Part shown: positions 9,783 to 23,269 of the stretch, piece by piece
Position numbering within the stretch: the first letter of the stretch is position 1
Layout: the number at the start of each line of letters is the position of its first letter
Source of the DNA: Lathyrus oleraceus
Taxonomy: Eukaryota > Streptophyta > Magnoliopsida > Fabales > Fabaceae
Length of the DNA: 64,000 nucleotides
NCBI RefSeq assembly: GCF_024323335.1
Contig: NC_066583.1
Coordinates: 371,319,952-371,383,951 of the forward strand
Direction of reading: 5' to 3'
Program-made: the position numbers and the translations under genes
Notes under the pieces: generated by a model
Told to the model about the DNA's origin: nothing
Seen by the model: only the letters and a program-made list of their open reading frames with translations
Databases searched by the model: none

Positions 9783-11042
9783 TTAAACTGCTAGTTGGAA
9801 GCCTTGATTGTTAGTGCTTTGACCCTCATCTATTTCTGATAACAGTTCATCATCTTTTTGCTCATAAATATTAGGCCGGGATTGATCTTCATCCATTTTT
9901 TGTTTTAAGGTTAACCTGTCTTCAATACCATTGTTTTGTGTTGCATCAACAAATTTAGAGTCATATGAACCACTAACTTCCAATATAGCTAGTTGTGTAT
10001 TTTTCTCTTTCTCTATGTTGTTTCTCTTATTTTTGTCTCTTTCTATATTTATGCCAGTTGGTTGTTCATCAGTGAAAGATTCATGCATAACTTCTTTTTT
10101 CATATCATCATTCTTTTTAATTACTCCACTACTTTCTCCCTCACCATCAGCCTTCCTTGCTATTTCTATCTTACCAGCCTCATTATTTTTATTTCTAGCA
10201 CGACTAAAAGACTTTACCCCTTCTATAGAATTGTTAGGTTTGTTACCATTCTCAGAAGCAATGTTTCTTCTTCTACAGGTACCAACAGAGTGTCCAAACA
10301 TCTTACAATGAGAGCAAAATTTTGGGAGTTTTTCATACTCTATTTCCACAAATAAAGTGAATTCAACTCGTTCAACCAATATTTTGTATGCTAGGTCTTT
10401 GAGTAAGTAAATGTCTACCAATACTCTAACAAAATCCCAAAATATCTATCAAAAGCATACTTACTCGAAGTATAGTCAATGCGAATATGTGTTCCTAGGA
10501 TGCTAGAAACAATGAAGATGACTCTAGGCCTCCAATATTCTTGGGGGAGGCCATGAATTCTGACCCATACCTGGACGAATGTTTGTTTGACATTGGAAGG
10601 TACAAAACCTTTGGTCCAAGGAAATAGTTTGAGTATACCTGGATTTAAGTTCCAAGAGATAGTAGATCTGACAACTTGTACATCCTCAAGACAAGAGAAG
10701 GTGAACCAGAAGAAGCATTTCCATAGAGGTTATTCCCCAGTTTCCAATGGATGTCCATTGTGAAGTGAGTTTGGATTTCACAGCTACAACTGTCAAAGGC
10801 GTTGCTCCTTTTTGCCATAGAATCTTACCACAAAGGTTGTACTTACATGATTCAAGACTAAGTTTGTATTCTTCCTCATATATTGTTATTGCTAGACGAT
10901 CCCCTTTTAGGCATGAAGCCGACAATTGACTCGGTGATATGTTGCAGACATTAATTAGCCACTGCATTAGTGAATGTTTTCTATTTCGATTTCTCTACTT
11001 GGTTATTTTTGTCGATTTGGGTGTTTTCTTTAGGTTAAGCAT
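9783..11042 (-). pseudogene. LINE ORF1: DUF4283-type domain plus CCHC zinc knuckle, broken
   Basis: Nucleic-acid-binding ORF1 protein of a plant L1-like LINE. The best start is ATG 11042; an in-frame TAG follows 15 codons later, then the frame is open through ATG 10967 down to 10686. That part has the WTSIGNWGI-type pattern of plant LINE ORF1 DUF4283 regions. Frame changes are needed between 10686 and 10421. The last 212 codons (10421-9783) contain LPKFCSHCKMFGHSVGTC, a C-x2-C-x4-H-x4-C knuckle of the zf-CCHC_4 kind, then a long charged low-complexity tail. ORF2 follows. Family assignment is confident; the exact N-terminus is not. Plus-strand open frames in the same place are shadows. Confidence 0.65.
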
Positions 11043-13459
<2,417 letters not shown>

Positions 13460-13634
13460 ACTATAAAAGCCCAAAATAGCTAACACTATTAAAATAGGCA
13501 TAAGTTGAAATTCTATGTGAAGCAACATGCTTCGACACTTCGACATGCTAACACAACTCAACACACTAGGTGGTTCGACATTTCCTTATTCCTGTCGAGC
13601 AACCTGCTTCGACACAAGGAATTACAATTCAACA
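13460..13634 (-). repeat. Probable 3' LTR start of the Ty1/copia element
   Basis: Downstream of the copia pol on the minus strand, a short purine tract (AGGTGGTG, about 13635-13642) is followed at 13634 by TGTTGAATTG, a plausible LTR start. The segment is full of GTCGAAGC-like words. I cannot find the LTR end, so 13460 is only the limit of the part I am willing to assign; the LTR may be longer or truncated. Confidence 0.4.
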
Positions 13635-15748
13635 CACCACCTAATTCATTGTGTCTAAGCTATCTACATTCACCATAGTTCTTAGTCTTCTGAACACTTC
13701 GACCTGCACTCCCTTCGTTATGATGTCGGCAATCTGATTCTCAGTTATGAAGTGTTCCACATTCATCTTCCCATCTATTACCTACTCTCGAAGATAATGG
13801 AACCTCATCTCGATGTGCTTGCTTCGACCATGTGCTATCGGATTCTTCACCAGATTGATAGTTGACATGCTGTCGATCTTCATGGTAATTGCTCCATGAC
13901 TCTTCGCTGTTATTTCTTCGACCAGATTCACCATCCAAGTTTCTTGACATGCACAAAGAAAAGCAACTATTATTTTGCTTCGCATGACGATAATGCCACT
14001 ACTGGCTCTTTTCTCGAACTCCAAGCAACTGGTGCACCACCTAGCATAAACACATAACCAGTTGTGGATTTTTGATCCTCAACATCACTACACCAACTTG
14101 AGTCGGTGTATCCCATTAATTTGCACTATTTTCCTTCATCGGCTGCAGGAAATAAAATTCCATAGTCGAGAGTTCCTTTCAGATACCTCAGTATCCTCTT
14201 CGCCGCTGCTAGATGTGATACCTTTGGCTTCTGCATGAACCTACTCACCATACCTACACTGTATGCTAAGTCAGGCCTTGTATGACAAAGGTATCTAAGT
14301 GACCCAATAAGTCTTCTATATTGGGTTGGATCGACGTCATCTTCATCTGAATCTTTCGAAGGTTGTAATCTGGGCTCAGATGGAGTCGAAGTTAGGTTGC
14401 AATCTTGCATCTCAAATCTCTTGAGTATTTCGCCTGCATACCTTCTTTGGTGCATCATCAAACCTCTACCACTCTTGTAGAATTCGATGCCAAGGAAATA
14501 TGAAATGCCATCCAGATCTGACATTTCGAATTCCTTATTGAGATCACCTTTGAAGTCTTCGATCTCCTTCTTGCAGCTACATGTTATCAACAGGTCATCG
14601 ACATAGAGACATAGTATAAGTAATTCACTCTTGCTTCTTCTTACATATACTCCATGTTCAGATTTGCACTTCACAAATTCGTTCTCCCTTAGAAAGCCAT
14701 TTATCTTCTTGTTCCAAGCTCTTGGAGCTTGTTTAAGTTTGTACAAGGTTTTATGCAGCATGTACACCTTTCTTTCTTTGCCATGTTTCATAAACCCAAG
14801 TGGTTGTGCAACATAAACTTCTTCTTCTAAGGGAACATTCAAGAACACACATTTCACGTCCATCTGACACATCTACCAGTTGCTCATGTTTGCTAGACCA
14901 ACAACCAACCTGATTGTTTCGATCCTAGCAACAGGTGCAAAAACCTCATCGAAGTCGATTCCTTCTTTCTGAAGAAATCCTTTCGCCACAAGTCTCGCCT
15001 TATGTCGAATCACTTCTTATTTTGGATTCAACTTCACCTTGTATACCCACTTCACATTGATTTCCTTCTTGTCTTGGGGAAATTCGACAAGTGACCAAGC
15101 GTTGTTGACTTCGATTGACTTCGGTTCTTCGTCCATTGCTTTCATCCACTTCGAATCTTTCAATGCCTCAGATGCATTGACAGGTTCGACATCTGTGTAG
15201 AAAGCATAATGTACCAGCTCACCTTCTTCATCGATTACATCATCTGATGTAATCACACATTCTTGCAATCTTGTAGGTATGTGTCTTATTCTCTGAGATC
15301 TGCCTTTGCCTGCTTCACCTCTAACTTCTTCCTGTCGAACTTCTCTTTCGACTTCAGTAGCTGGTTCATCACAAAAGATTCTCACTAAATCTTTCTTGAC
15401 ATTCTCAGTCCAATCCCACTCCTTAAGCTCATCTATGATCACGTCCCTACTGATCACAACTTGCTTATTCACTGGATAGAATAACTTGTATTCTTTAGTC
15501 TAATGATATCCTATCAAGATTATCTGACTCGACTTGTCATCAAGTTTTCTTCTCAACTGATTTGACACATGTTTATGTGTTATAGATCCAAACACCCTCA
15601 AATGAGTCAAGCTAGGCTTGACACCAGACCAACATTCTTCTGGCGTGATTCCTTCCAGCTTCTTTGTCGGACATCTGTTCAGGATATATGTCGCAATCGA
15701 CACAACTTCTCCCCATAATTCTTTGGGTGGATGCTTGTCTTTCAACAT
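13635..15748 (-). pseudogene. Ty1/copia pol, 3' part: integrase end, RT and RNase H
   Basis: Minus-strand reading from 15748 gives the C-terminal integrase region (ATYILNRCPTKKL and PEECWSG motifs, 15748-15500), a linker with the SRDVIIDELKEWDW block (15472-15017), reverse transcriptase RVT_2 (14872-14126, with LYVDDLL as active-site box) and copia RNase H (about 14024-13660, with SKHIEMRFHYLRE). The first three blocks share one frame broken only by stop codons near 15500 and between 15016 and 14873; RNase H needs a frame change. The gene continues on the other side of Ogre A at 38023. Non-functional. Lineage within copia not settled. Confidence 0.8.
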
Positions 15749-15753
15749 ACTTC
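15749..15753. repeat. Target-site duplication of Ogre A, left copy
   Basis: ACTTC directly before the LTR; the matching copy is at 38023-38027. Confidence 0.9.
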
Positions 15754-17271
15754 TGTAAGACCCTAATTTTGTCCCTAAGATCCCTCATTGTATCATAACA
15801 TTTCATTTGCATAGCCTCAAGGATCATTGAGCATCTTGGTTCCCTTTACCTTTGGATGGGACTCCTTGAGAGTGGTTTGAGATCACCAAGCATGCTTGAA
15901 TTTTATATTATTGCTTTTCTTATTTTATTTACTAACCAAAAGCACAAAAATATGTCACTAACATCTTTTGTATTATAGCTTGAGCAATCACAAGGTCAAA
16001 AGCCTCTAGGAGATCCTTGGTACAAGGACATGGTCAAGAAGAGGTGAAAGCAAGCATGGTAATGGTTCCCAAAGCTCCCATCCATCAAATATGCCTCCCT
16101 AGAATCTCAATTCATCATTTTAATCAAAGCAAGTCAAAGGGTTTGCGGTCTTGTTCTTCAAGGAAACCCTAATCCATCTATGCACCACAATGCCTTGCTC
16201 ATGAAGCAACCTCAGCCCATGGTCAAATACAATCAAGGGAAGTTCTTTAAATCTTCATTTCATGCTTGTTTGAACTTATTTGAGTATCCTCAATCATCAA
16301 TTCATCAAGATATGAGGCATGGACTTGAGAAGTTGATCAGTCAATTCATCTGACTATTTTGAAATGCACTAAGACCTAACTTTTGATGTGTTAGTCAAAT
16401 GGAGATGGTTCAAAAACCAAAAATGTTCTTAAGGATAATATGAACAACTTTCATGTTCATCAAAATTTGATTTGAAGCTTGGAAAACCATCTTCCATTCC
16501 AATACATTATAGGTCATTTTGACTGAAACCCTAATTTTGGGTCAACTTCCCAAGGACATAACTCATTCATTTTTTATGATTTTGAGGTGGGATCAAATGC
16601 ATTGGAAATCTTAAGATGTCTAATTCAAATTTTATGTTGAACAAAATTTCAAAATCTCAAAGTAAATACATGTGATAATGCAAGACATTATAGGTCCTTT
16701 TAGGTCAAAGGCATTAAAAGTCAAAAAAGTCCAACTTCAAGTGCCCATAACTTCTTCATAAAAAATCAAAACGATGCAAAATTTAAGTCCATCTTGATTG
16801 GCTTGAAATTATCTACAATTTTGATGTTGGAGGTTTTTCCATTTTAAGCTTTCATCATCCAAACAGAGGGGCTTGAAAGTTGGCCAATTTTAGAAACCTT
16901 GCCTTGACATGTTTTGCACATCACACTTTAAACTCAAATTTCCTAAATTTCCACATTCCAAATGGATTTTTGACCAACATAACAATTGTTCCTTACATCA
17001 AGACCTTTCCAACCATTACTCACATGGCTACATTTGGATTTGGAAAATATCATTTTCGAAGAGGAGAACCTTAAGTGCATTTTTGGGAAACTTGATTCAA
17101 CTACCATGCTTGAGCTGATTACATCAAAATTGCACGTCCATTTCATTCATTCTTGATCTCAGCTTGCCAATCCATGTGGAATTGGGCCCTCCATGCGCCT
17201 GTACAGGCCCATGCATGGAGGGCCCCTTCATTCATGCAAGTTTGAAATCACACTTTCAGCATGGCATTGGC

Positions 17272-17279
17272 TATAAATA
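17272..17279 (+). promoter_or_regulatory. TATA box of the Ogre A 5' LTR
   Basis: TATAAATA in the context GGCTATAAATACATGG; identical in the 3' LTR at 34650-34657. Likely U3/R boundary, driving the full-length element RNA. Confidence 0.7.
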
Positions 17280-20264
17280 CATGGCATGAGAGCTTCCATT
17301 ACACGCTTAATTTCAACCTGAAATGCTGCAGAATTCATTCCCCAACCATCACTAAAGAAGCAAGTTTCATTTCTCTTAAAATTTTCAGATCTAGAATTCA
17401 GCTTCATCTGGTTGTATTCTTAGATCTAGTGCTTCTAGACCTTCACCATACACTTCATTGAACTTCTGTTTTGATAAAGCAAGCAAGGTTTCAAGCTCAA
17501 ATCACCAGAACTCAAGTTTACCTTCCAACTGGTATTTTCTTCGATTCTCCTAATCCTTTGACCTATTAGCTGTGGTTTTGTGTTGGCTGAAGTCCTCTCA
17601 ATGGAGGCATCATGTTTATGCTTTTAATTTTTGCAATTCATTGAGTTCATGATGAACACCAGATTTTTCAACTTCTGATTTCTCAAATCATAGAGATCTA
17701 GAATGAAAATGGATGGTATAGGGATGATGTACATCATCCCAGCTTTCTATTGATATATAGATCGCACGTTTTGGTTGCCTTTTGAGTTTCTGCATTTTGG
17801 CCGGAATCTGGAAGCTCACCGGAGAAGACGGTGGCTCTGGTGGCTTCATCATCTCCAGTTTAAATCTGGATCGTGTGATGATGTTTCCAGATTCGATCCC
17901 AGGCGTCCATTGTTATGACTTTTAATTCTTTCTCATGTGCACGCATTGACTTGGATCCATGGTAGGCGCGCGCTTCGTGGCTTCTTGATTTGCCAGCTCA
18001 ATTAATGAGCTTAGATCAGACGGTCCACGCTTTTTACAATTTCTTTTTTCTGTTTTATTTTCCTTTTATTTTCTTTAATTCCAATTATTTTCAAAAATTA
18101 ATATCTCTTTCATTTTTTATCCAAAAATTATGGGACCAATTGCATTATTTCCCAAATAATTTCTAGTTTCTATTTTTGATTTTTAATATTTTTTATTTTG
18201 CCATTTGATATTTTTTGTGAACTTTCTCTTTTTTGGTTATTTTTAATTCATTTTAAATAGTTTTTAGTATTCAAAAAATACAAAAATAGTTTCCTAACCT
18301 ATTTGAATGATGATGGGTCTATGAAAAATATTCTCATTAATTTTTGAATTGATTTGAGATTTATTTGAGATTTTAGTTCAATTAGGTTATTTTTATCCAT
18401 TTTTAATTGATTAAAAATAGTTTCTGACTTTTAAAAATGCTGAAATTTTTTGTCAAACTTTGTTTGACCTTGTTGGACTTAGGATAAATCACTTGGACCT
18501 TTCATGGTTGATTTGAAGTGATTTTGAAGTTTGACCTTTCCATTTATTTTAATTCAAGTTTATTTCTTATATTAAAAAAATGCCAAAAATATTTTATTCA
18601 TTTCTTGACTTCCAATCTTCATCTCACTTCTGTTTTTTGATTGTTTGACCTTGACTTTCAATGTTATTGGTCAACATATGAGGATTGGTACATGATTGTT
18701 CCATTTAATGTATTTATATTTCTTTTACCACTTTGTCATTTCCATTTCTCTTATTCATCTCTTTCTTCTTCTTCTTTTCTTTTTGATCAATGAGTTGAAG
18801 GTTGATAAGTTAGTATTGATTAGGGAGATTTAACCTTCCTTGATTCAAATCTAATTCATCTTGATCAATTGATTAAGTGAATGGCTTTGCATTAAGGATA
18901 TGTTGTCTTTTAAATCATGCAAAAGGCTTAAACCAATACAAGATCATTTCTCATTTTCTTTTTGGCATGGCAAGTTATTGGGACTTGGTTCACTAATCAA
19001 GACTCCTAACTTGTGTTTGTTGCCTACATTATTATTGACCGGCCTCAGATAGTTGTGACTTCTACATAAGTCCAATTACGATTGCTTAACATAGCGCTAA
19101 ATTTGCCTTATGGCACACTAACTACTAACACTAACTATTGACAATTAACATTTACTTTATGCACTTTACTTTTATTGCAATTTACTATTCTTGCACATAT
19201 TATCCATTTGCTTTTCCCTTTGCTCATTTGAGCACATGTTTATGTTAATGCCATTTGTCTTTTACTCACTTGAGCACATAATTGTGTATATACTATTATG
19301 CTTGTGTTTTTGTTTTGATTATTGTGAATAAAATGCAAAGAAATGGACTTAGTTTCTAGGACTTTCCCTATGCAAAGAAATGGAGAACTGGACTTAGTTT
19401 CTAGGACTTTCCTTATGCAAAATTGGAGTAAAGGATCTTAATGTTGAAGATGGATTAGAAGGACCAAATCTCTAAACTCACTCTTGTCCATTCTTGTTTT
19501 ACTCCATGAAACTTTTGATGTGTGTGCTTTTGTGCTAGGAGTTTCCATTTGAGCTTAATTGGAGGACCATTACCATGAGCATGCAAAGTGAGAAATACAA
19601 AAGCCATTGGAGGATTCTTGGAAGCATGACCTTGTGTATGATTGCTTGAAATTATTGCTTTGTGGTTGCTTTATTCCAAAGGATGGGAGCTACTTGGATC
19701 ATCAATATGATCTCAAGAGAGGAACTCCTTGTGTGGTTTTGTTCTCTTCTCCCTCACCTCTTGTATGCTTAGGACTTAGCCCTTCTTCTTCTTCCCTCCA
19801 CTCTCACCCAAGCCAAAACTTTTGTGCAAATATTTAACATTTGTTTTCAACATTAGAAACCTAAGCCTTATGCTTTTGATTTTCAAACTTTCTTTTCATA
19901 ACACTTATTTTAAATTGAATCCTTAAATTCACTTTGACCATTTTGTATATACTTCTAATTGGTAAATATAACCAATTCAGATTTCTTTTTGTGGTTCCAA
20001 TGGCCACTTCTTTAATCAAATTTTCCATAACCTTTAGTTATTAGGTTTGAGTTATCCTTGTGGTAGATGTAATTCTCACCTATATCCTTAGTGATGGACA
20101 ATGAGTCTTCCATGCTTATTATAGGGTTAACCCCTCATTAGCATGTTGAAGTTATCCTCACTTGGTGGATTTGTGGTTTGGTTGAGTTTTCTCCCTTTGA
20201 TAATTAAAGACCTTAATGCTTTTGGACCATTCAATTCACCAACTCATTTTGAGATTTTTACCCT

Positions 20265-20313
20265 GAACTACGAGGTTTTGATCCTAGTCTTTTCACAAGA
20301 TGGTACGTAGGCA
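20265..20313 (+). other. CTACG/CGTAG stem-loop in the Ogre A LTR
   Basis: CTACG (20268-20272) pairs with CGTAG (20306-20310); inside, TCTT (20288-20291) pairs with AAGA (20297-20300). The same module with other inner stems is in the B, C and D LTRs. Second copy in the 3' LTR at 37642-37690. Confidence 0.5.
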
Positions 20314-20441
20314 ATGGGTTTATCCATCCAAACACAAAATCTAAATAACTTGTACATTCTCTTCTCATCTCTTCAATCATGTTTGCACAAACAAAATTTT
20401 CACAAAAAAAACAACCTTTACAACAAGTATGAAAAGGGCTC

Positions 20442-20457
20442 CCTAGGAGTACCTAGG
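20442..20457 (+). other. AGTA-loop hairpin in the Ogre A LTR
   Basis: CCTAGG-AGTA-CCTAGG, a 6-bp stem and four-base loop, followed by the GGGTGCCTAACACC block. Repeated at 37819-37834 in the 3' LTR. Confidence 0.6.
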
Positions 20458-20672
20458 ATGTTTTGGGTGCCTAACACCTTCCCATTACATAACCAACCCC
20501 CTTACCCAGATCTCTGTTTCTTTTACTAGTTTTTGTTAAAACTGTTAGGTTTTTGTTCGCTTTCTAACCATTCCTTTGGATAAATATAAGTGCGGTGGCG
20601 ACTCGACTTGTATGATTTACCTTGGATTTAGTCAATATCTCTAATGGTAACGAATACCCCGCTACAGAAAAG

Positions 20673-20690
20673 TGGCGACTCTGCTGGGGA
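20673..20690 (+). promoter_or_regulatory. Primer-binding site of Ogre A
   Basis: TGGCGACTCTGCTGGGGA, six bases after the LTR end. It starts with TGG, complementary to a tRNA 3' CCA end; Ogre elements are reported to use tRNA-Arg. This is where minus-strand cDNA synthesis would begin. Element B has the same site with one difference. Confidence 0.85.
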
Positions 20691-21581
20691 GATTTGCCTA
20701 GTGGGTTTTGCCAACTTTTCATGCTTGTTGTATTGTTTTGTTTTGTGACATATTTTTTGTGCAATTTGGGATTACTGTATTGTATGTAATGATTGAATTG
20801 CTTGATATTAATTCCTTGTATGCTTGGTGATCTTTGTGAGATGAGTTCTATACCCGGACTCGAGTGCACTTAGGATAGGAGAATGTCATAATCTTGTTGA
20901 CTTGTGTGGAGTTATTCCTTAGCAAGTTGACTTGCAAGTCCATTCACTTGGTGGAGGTCATGTTGGGATCAACAATGTCACACGAGTAAGTTGTGGTTAG
21001 ACATTATTCCTTCCAATATAGACCTTAGAAGCCGAGGACCTTAGTCTACCAAGCCCATCTTGGTCTATTCTTAGGATGTAGTGCGAAAGTCGTTCAAGTG
21101 TAAGATTTGATATGATTGTTACATGATACTACACTCATAAGAGTCTCTCTTGAGAATATTTTTGGAAAACGAGTAGTCGTTTCTCCGATAATATCCGAAA
21201 GATGGGATGATGACTATGGGAACCTCTTGTAGCACATGTTTGGCAGGTTTAAACCCTAGTACATTCCCTTTGGGTGGTTCTTAACCTAAACCCCATGCTC
21301 GTGACTTGCAACAAACCCTTGATTCATGGTTGATCCGTTCATATATCCTTAATATCAATGGAACTTGGGTGTTGATAAGGTGTAAACCATAATCCACCAA
21401 AATGGATGATTGATATTAAGGATAATATGATCCATCCCATGACCTTTGTTTGGTGTGCTTTGCTTGATCCTTGAGTGTGATTGTTGCATTCATGCATTCA
21501 TGCACCCATTTGCATCCATATCATCAATAATGAAGAAAATTTTCAAGGAACTTAAGGGGTTTATTTGCAAAATTTTCAGAC
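20691..21581 (+). other. Untranslated leader of Ogre A
   Basis: About 0.9 kb between the primer-binding site and ORF1 with no supported coding region. Packaging and dimerisation signals would be expected here but I could not identify any. Confidence 0.6.
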
Positions 21582-23033
21582 ATGGAAAGACAAAGAAGGA
21601 ATACAAAGAAGTACAACTTCAGACAACCAGATCTGAAAGAGTTAAGGAATCTGACATCCTATGTACAAGATCCCTTGGGTTTCAAAGCTCGTTTTGGGAA
21701 GCTTCTTCCTCTTCTGACTACTCAGGTGGATGAGGGATTGATGAGTGTATTGGTGCAGTTTTATGATCCCTTGTACCGGTGCTTCACGTTTCCGAACTTC
21801 CAGCTTTTGCCTACCCTTGAGGAGTATGCTTACCTTGTGGGTATACCCATCCTAGATAAGTTGTCGTTCAGTGGCTTGGAGAGTATTCCTACTTCTCGAG
21901 AGATAGGTGACATGTTGCATATAGACGAATCTCTGGTTGGTGCTCATATGACTACCAAAGGTGGAATTCAAGGTCTCCCTTCTGAATTCCTCATTGCTCA
22001 AGCTACTATGTATGGGAAGGCCATGAGTGAGGATGCCTTTGAAGCCATATTTGTACTTCTCATATATGGGCTAGTGTTGTTCCCAAACATCGACAAGTAT
22101 GTGGATGTGAACGCTATTAGGATCTTTTCTACTCTTAATCTCGTTCCGACTCTGTTGGGTTATACTTATTTCTCTTTGCATATGAGGAATGCAAAGGGTG
22201 GTGGCGCCATTGTGTGTTGTCTGCCTCTGTTGTATAAGTGGTTTATTTCTCACTTACCTCAGACGGTCGCTTTCAAGGAGAACAAGGGATGTCTACGGTG
22301 GTCCACGAGACTCATGTCTCTCACTAATGATGATATCTCTTGGTATAACCGTGTATATGATGGTGTGCAGATTATTGACTCTTGTGGTGAATTCTCCAAT
22401 ATACCTCTTCTTGGTACATGTGGTGGGATTAACTACAACCCTGTTTTGGCACGTCGTCACCTTGGGTTCCCCCTAAAGGATAAACCTAATAATATTTTGT
22501 TAGAAGGTGTGTTCTTTCAGGAGGGTAAATATCCCCAAGGCTTGAAATCTAGGATGGTCCGCGCTTGGCGCAAGATTCATAGGAAAGGAAGGAAGGAGTT
22601 GGGTCCTAAGAATTGCATCGCTTTGGAGCCTTACACTGCTTGGGTAAGGAGGAGAGCTTCTGAGTATCTCATGCCTTACGAGTAACCGAGACCTACACCT
22701 ATGATTATGGCTGGGCCTTCAACCCTCCCTAATCCAGGAGTAGAGGAGTTGAGAGACGAAGACCGTTCACGTGCCTGTATCCGTGAAAGAGAAGAGTTGC
22801 TTCAGCAGATTAAGGAGAAGGATGCTTCGATTGAGTTCCTCGAGCATCAGGTTATTGATGATCCTAATGATGCATGGACTTCACTACTTCCTCAGTCTTT
22901 CCGGTTTTGGAAGAGGAAGTACGATCGACTCGCCAAAGAGAAGGCGGATATGGAGGCAACCTATGAGAGGGAAGTGAAGAGGCTTCGTGCATCCTATCTT
23001 CCTGTGTCCCGAGCATTAGATGATTGTTTCTAG
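21582..23033 (+). pseudogene. Ogre ORF1: PMD/DUF7745-like protein with coiled-coil tail, one in-frame stop
   Basis: Extra gene upstream of gag that sets Ogre apart from other Ty3 elements; its job is unknown. From ATG 21582 the frame runs 367 codons to TAA (22683-22685) and continues in the same frame for over 110 codons to TAG at 23033, so one stop splits an ORF of about 483 codons. Residues about 20-330 resemble plant mobile domain/DUF7745 proteins (RCFTFPNFQLLPTLEEY near 65-82, PLLGTCGGINYNP near 270-282). The part after the stop is rich in Glu, Lys and Arg and looks coiled-coil. Element B has the same gene with the same closing CF-stop. I chose ATG 21582 because similarity to B begins shortly after it. 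Family assignment is from memory. Confidence 0.75.
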
Positions 23034-23269
23034 GGATCCGTAGGATGATTATTTTCCTTTCCTCTTGTACATGATTGACAATGCTGTATTTATTTTCCCC
23101 GATATTATTTTATGAGATATTTCTATATGCAATAAATGATTCCAAAAATTTGCAAGTAAAACCCTAGAGCTCCTTTGAAATATAAAAACAAATCATGTGC
23201 ACAAGCATTGCATGCATCATGTGCATAAGCAGGTTTTGTTTCCGGCCTCTTGTCCTGTGGTCTAACTCT
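23034..23269 (+). other. ORF1-gag spacer of Ogre A
   Basis: AT-rich non-coding gap of about 240 bp. No promoter or splice signal I can defend. Confidence 0.5.

Larger units (their letters stand above)
15754..20666 (+). repeat. 5' LTR of Ogre A (4913 bp)
   Basis: TG...CA ended direct repeat partner of 33132-38022. It has a TATA box at 17272-17279, so U3 is about 1.5 kb and R-U5 about 3.4 kb. Landmarks near its right end: the CTACG/CGTAG hairpin (20265-20313), the AGTA hairpin (20442-20457) and a PBS-like TGGCGACTC (20596-20604). Short open frames repeated in both LTRs are by-products of LTR duplication, not genes. Confidence 0.93.

Noticed and set aside
9931..10355. Two plus-strand open frames rich in Phe, Leu and Ser (126 and 120 codons)
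   Set aside because: They are antisense shadows of the LINE ORF1 low-complexity region.
16943..17146. 67-codon minus-strand frame repeated at 34321-34524
   Set aside because: Same reason: identical by LTR duplication, no protein features.
19607..19837. 76-codon open frame found again at 36984-37214
   Set aside because: The copies are the two LTRs of Ogre A; the frame starts at TTG and the repeat is explained by LTR duplication.
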